Source: Costus lasius
Taxonomy: Eukaryota > Streptophyta > Magnoliopsida > Zingiberales > Costaceae
Direction of reading: 5' to 3'
Assembly: GCA_027563935.2 (NCBI GenBank)
Contig: CM050450.1
Location: forward strand, 9,903,957-9,967,956
Length of the DNA: 64,000 nucleotides
The translations under genes were made by a program, and so were the position numbers. Position 1 is the first letter of the stretch. Each line of letters begins with the position of its first letter. Positions 60,937 through 64,000 of this stretch are shown here, in pieces. The notes under the pieces were generated by a model. The model saw only the letters and a program-made list of their open reading frames with translations. It ran no database searches and was not told the DNA's origin.

Positions 60937-60980
60937 TCTTGATTCTCAAACTGATCATTGTGCTTCAGACATCGTTGCAG

Positions 60981-61130
60981 TGGAGATGTTCTCCACCTGT
61001 GGCAGTGGCTGTTCTTTTTATTGCGTTGTTATCAAAGGTCAACATAATCAATAAAGAAAAGGAACATGCTTTTTCGTTATCAGAAGTTTCCGCCTACTTA
61101 GGTATTGCTTCGAATATTCAGAGCATAAAG
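60981..61130 (+). CDS. Single exon with a cyclin-fold/TFIIB-repeat-like peptide (tentative)
   Basis: Bounded by CATCGTTGCAG| and AAAG|GTAGG, 150 bp, 50 codons without stop. It reads WRCSPPVAVAVLFIALLSKV, a hydrophilic linker (NIINKEKEHAF), then SLSEVSAYLGIASNIQSIK. The pattern (SPxxVAxAxLFIAL, then SLSEVSAYLGIA) resembles the cyclin-fold repeats of TFIIB-family factors. Flanking exons were not found nearby with confidence; 57990-58018 could be an upstream exon. It may be a fragment. Confidence 0.4.
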
Positions 61131-61509
61131 GTAGGATTCTTTTTTACATATGATTATTTTGTGACTGTCCATTCAGTGTATGCACGTTTCCACTTGTTCC
61201 AATGGTATGTCTTATGTATGCGCAGTAGAAAAAGAAAATGCAAGAGTGTTTTGATTTCCACATGTGGTCCGTAGCGAGAAAATTTGGCTGCGTCTCCTTG
61301 GAGAGAAGGAAATGAAAACGTTGAAAAGGAAAGAAAATAGAAAGGGAGAAAAGAAAAGTCATATGATTTCGACGTGATCTTTACGGGTGAGCAGATCCAC
61401 GTAGTGGTAGGCCCAAATTAGGATGATTTTGCGTTTAGCTTTTTTAGCTTGGGAATTGTTGGTTGAAAGATAGCTATGGGAAAGTACCAGCTATTTGATT
61501 CGACATCTA

Positions 61510-61550
61510 TTTACTTAAGTTAAACATAACATATGTTTAACTTAAGTAAA
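61510..61550. repeat. Perfect inverted repeat, 19-bp arms, 3-bp loop
   Basis: TTTACTTAAGTTAAACATA, loop ACA, then its exact reverse complement. Confidence 0.97.
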
Positions 61551-61700
61551 CATCTGTTTTTGTTTATTTAACTGCAAAGTCGCCTGAAGAGGGAGTAATC
61601 GGAGCTAGAATGGGTCACCGGAGTTGGTTGCCGAGGCTGGATGCAAAGCTGATCATCGGAGAGGAAAGTTGGCCGAGATGCAAAGCTGGATGCCGGAGTT

Positions 61701-61786
61701 GGTTTGCGAACGTAGATTAGTCGCCGAGTTAGTTTGCGAGCGTAGATTGCTCGTCGGAGCTCGTTTGCGGACGTAGATCTATCGTC
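61701..61786. repeat. Short minisatellite, three units
   Basis: GTTTGCG(A/G)(A/G)CGTAGAT recurs three times about 32-34 bp apart, with GTCG or CGTCGG between. Confidence 0.7.
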
Positions 61787-63080
61787 AAGCCAAGTGATTT
61801 GTCGCGGATGCAGATTTGTTGCCAAGCTGAGGTTTGTCGCCTGTCGCCGGTCGCGGACACAAATATGCCGCCAAGCTAGATGCGGGGTTGATCTATCGTC
61901 GAAGTCACGGATGCAGATCCCTCACTAAGCTGCAGTGGATGGTGGGCGACGAGCTACAGCGGACGGCTGGTGAGGAGCAGCAGCGGACGACGACTGAGAA
62001 GCAGCGATGGCGTGCGGATGTGAACGCGAGAGAGCAGGGGAGAAAAGACTCGTTGAGTGGAAATCAGTTGCAGCTGAAAAGTTGGATTTTTAGGAGAAGC
62101 AGGATTCCGCTGCCGCCTAGGCTGGGAAGCAATCCCAAACCGTAAGATTGAACCTACTTCTGCTGCCCGCCCTAGCAAAAGTTGGGTGGTCAATAACCCC
62201 AAACACGCCCATAATCAAGAGGCAATGCTCCGGGCAATAGGGAGTAGGGTGTGCAACAGCGGGCACGGGCCTCGTGAAAGGTGGGTGCGAGCTAAGTGAG
62301 ACATGGGCGTGAGCTCGGGAGGAGGCAAGAGATGGGAGCAAGCTTTGGAGGAGTCTCACACTAGCCCAGTAGGAGCCATGAGACGAGGGTGATCTCATGT
62401 GTGTGAAATATTTTCTCTCTTGTTATTTGCCTCGTTCAAGTAGAAATATTTTTGAGGAAAAACTAATGAGTTTTTTTTTTCTTTCTCTATAAAGAAACTA
62501 AAGAATTTTTTTTTTTTAATTTTTCTTACAGGAAACATAGTTTAAACTCCTGCTTCCCGTGGAGGCTTCCCAGTTGAGGCGGTAAAGCTGTTGAATCTCT
62601 CCACCCTCTCCTCTAGCCAGCCGCCCTCATGCTCCTCTCCAAACTGCCACTCTTTTAGCCCGCCACTCCCCTCAAAACTATCGCAGCCTCAACGACTGAA
62701 GCAGATGTTGGCGGGCATTGAAGGTGTGCGTTACTCGCACATGCACATTTATTCAGTTGCGAATGCTGTATGATTGATTGATTTTACTCCCACATGTACA
62801 TTTATTTTCAAATATAATTTTTTTTATCATTATTATTTATTTAAAAAAATGTGAAGGAGCATTGTCATTAAAAAAACCCTATGAAAATGGATAAAAGGAG
62901 AAAAAATCTTCAAAATTAAAAAAAACAAACATTTGGATAATCATGTCTGTTACAAATTATAAGGTAAATGTTTCTTCTTTTTTGTAAAAAGAATAAATTC
63001 TAAAAAACAGATGGAAACAGGGAAGCTTCAAACAACCGCCTAGCATCTTCTCCCTTGACTAACGTTTGACTTTCAGCAAC

Positions 63081-64000
63081 TCATCTGCTGCGCTCTCCTT
63101 CCTCCAACCCTGCCATCGTATCGTACAAAGGCCGATTCATCGTCTCCGGGAGCATGAAAGCCAGCCATCCCCCCATCACTCCGCAGGCCCCGAACACTGC
63201 GAATGGAAATCCGCCGCCCAGAATCACCACGAGAGGCGCCAGTATCGCCCCCATCTGCGCCGCCTGAATGGCGCAACCCAGCGCCGCGTTCCGCACCACC
63301 GTCGGGAACAGTTCCGCCGTGTATATGAACAACAAGTTGTACGTCGCCGCCATCCCGAATATACCAATCACCCCGCACACCATTCTCACAACCTTCATCG
63401 CCCCTGCGCCGCCCACTATGCTCCCCAGCACGCAGAACGCCCCGCTGATCCACATGGTGCTGATCGCCATCGGCTTCCGGCCGAACCGGTCGAGGAGCAC
63501 GGCGGTGAGGAGGTAAGCCGGCATCTCCGCCAAGGCGTTGAGGACGACGCTGAGATAGATGTTCATCTCCAGGTTGACGACGTTGAGGCTCAGGCCGTAG
63601 TATACCACGGAACAGAGGAAGTTGATCGCCACCGTTAAAATGAGGCGGACCCTGGTGGTTGGCGAGCGGAGGACGTCGATGATGGAGCCCGAAGCCGCCT
63701 TGTCGCGGATGTCGTCTTTTCCTTGGTCGTCTAGCTTCAGCGTGATTCCGTCCGGTATCTGCTTTCCATTTTCCTTGGCGATGGTCTGCATGACCGCCAT
63801 CGCGTCATCGGTTCTCCAGCGGACGAGGAACCAACGGGGGGACTCCAACACAAAAGGGAGGACCCCGATGACGAAGAGCAGAGAAGGAAGGGACGTGACC
63901 ACGTAGAGAACGCGCCAGGATCGGAAGATGTAGGCGATGCCGGAGAGGAGAGCAATACCGGCGGAAAAGAAGTAAAAGGTGGACATGCCGGCGACGCCGC
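63081..64000 (-). CDS. Organic cation/carnitine transporter-like MFS protein (OCT family), C-terminal part
   Basis: 306 residues are visible; the frame stays open to the right window edge, so the N-terminal half lies outside. Helices include MSTFYFFSAGIALLSGIAYI, VLYVVTSLPSLLFVIGVLPF and LILTVAINFLCSVVYYGLSL. Family motifs are LESPRWFLVRWR after helix six, LLDRFGRKPMAIST (the MFS D-R-x-G-R motif between helices eight and nine) and IYTAELFPTVVRNAALG. The C-terminus is short and charged (EEGERSR). Plant OCT proteins move carnitine or organic cations across plasma or vacuolar membranes. The substrate here is unknown. The visible part shows no intron. GC content is high, unlike the flanking AT-rich DNA, as is common for monocot coding regions. 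Confidence 0.93.
   Translation of the reverse strand, partial: GVAGMSTFYFFSAGIALLSGIAYIFRSWRVLYVVTSLPSLLFVIGVLPFVLESPRWFLVRWRTDDAMAVMQTIAKENGKQIPDGITLKLDDQGKDDIRDKAASGSIIDVLRSPTTRVRLILTVAINFLCSVVYYGLSLNVVNLEMNIYLSVVLNALAEMPAYLLTAVLLDRFGRKPMAISTMWISGAFCVLGSIVGGAGAMKVVRMVCGVIGIFGMAATYNLLFIYTAELFPTVVRNAALGCAIQAAQMGAILAPLVVILGGGFPFAVFGACGVMGGWLAFMLPETMNRPLYDTMAGLEEGERSR

Larger units (their letters stand above)
61131..63080. other. Intergenic, GC-richer repetitive stretch and a perfect palindrome; no gene recognised
   Basis: 61600-62150 is GC-richer and repetitive, with several meaningless overlapping open frames. 62400-63060 is AT-rich and includes the 3' region of the transporter gene. Confidence 0.5.

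Noticed and set aside
61834..62398. Frames of 80-103 codons in a GC-rich block
   Set aside because: Present in several frames and both strands over repetitive sequence; no domain seen.

Overview
This is a stretch of plant nuclear DNA, about 64 kb. Evidence for a plant: spliceosomal introns with GT..AG borders, a plastid phylloquinone-pathway gene, a PBS1-like cytoplasmic kinase, a plant-type bHLH factor, a PPR gene, and a dense nest of Ty3/gypsy, hAT and MITE elements. Several genes have GC-rich first exons next to AT-rich introns (AAE14-like, PPR, the 12.4-14.9 kb gene), which fits a monocot. I cannot name the species.

Layout. 0-4.1 kb: decayed plant-mobile-domain (PMD) gene, cut by the left window edge. 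4.1-12.4 kb: no intact gene; it holds small tandem duplications and a diverged copy of a repeat family that recurs in opposite orientation at 53.9-57.8 kb. 12.4-14.9 kb (-): plastid multi-pass membrane protein gene with nested MITEs in its intron. 15.5-17.1 kb (-): RLCK-VII (PBL) kinase. 18.5-24.4 kb (-): complete but dead Ty3/gypsy chromovirus-type element sitting inside an older inverted-repeat element. 24.7-29.6 kb (-): AAE14-like o-succinylbenzoate-CoA ligase, head-to-head with a PPR gene (30.0-33.3 kb, +). 33.6-35.1 kb: two unidentified exon-like blocks, then a deletion-derivative LTR element (35.1-37.8 kb, -). 40.2-43.9 kb (+): SLC35F5-like transporter. 45.9-47.0 kb (+): FQR1-type NAD(P)H:quinone reductase. 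48.0-49.6 kb (-): atypical bHLH factor with a W-box-rich upstream region. 52.1-57.9 kb: hAT transposon with perfect 12-bp termini and an 8-bp target duplication. It carries a RING-H2 coding remnant and is itself interrupted by a 3.9-kb TG..CA element flanked by GGCCG. 58-61.2 kb: exon-like pieces, one duplicated. 63.1 kb to the edge (-): C-terminal half of an organic cation/carnitine-type MFS transporter.

The host genes are unrelated housekeeping or regulatory loci with no operon-like logic; only AAE14/PPR share an obvious intergenic promoter region. For seven multi-exon genes I joined exons by eye, and every junction preserved phase, giving proteins of normal family length where I know it (AAE14-like 564 aa, FQR1-like 203 aa, PBL kinase 405 aa). 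The most unusual material is in the repeats: a hairpin conserved with paired substitutions just downstream of TATA boxes in both copies of the large repeat, and a hAT element carrying RING-finger coding sequence.
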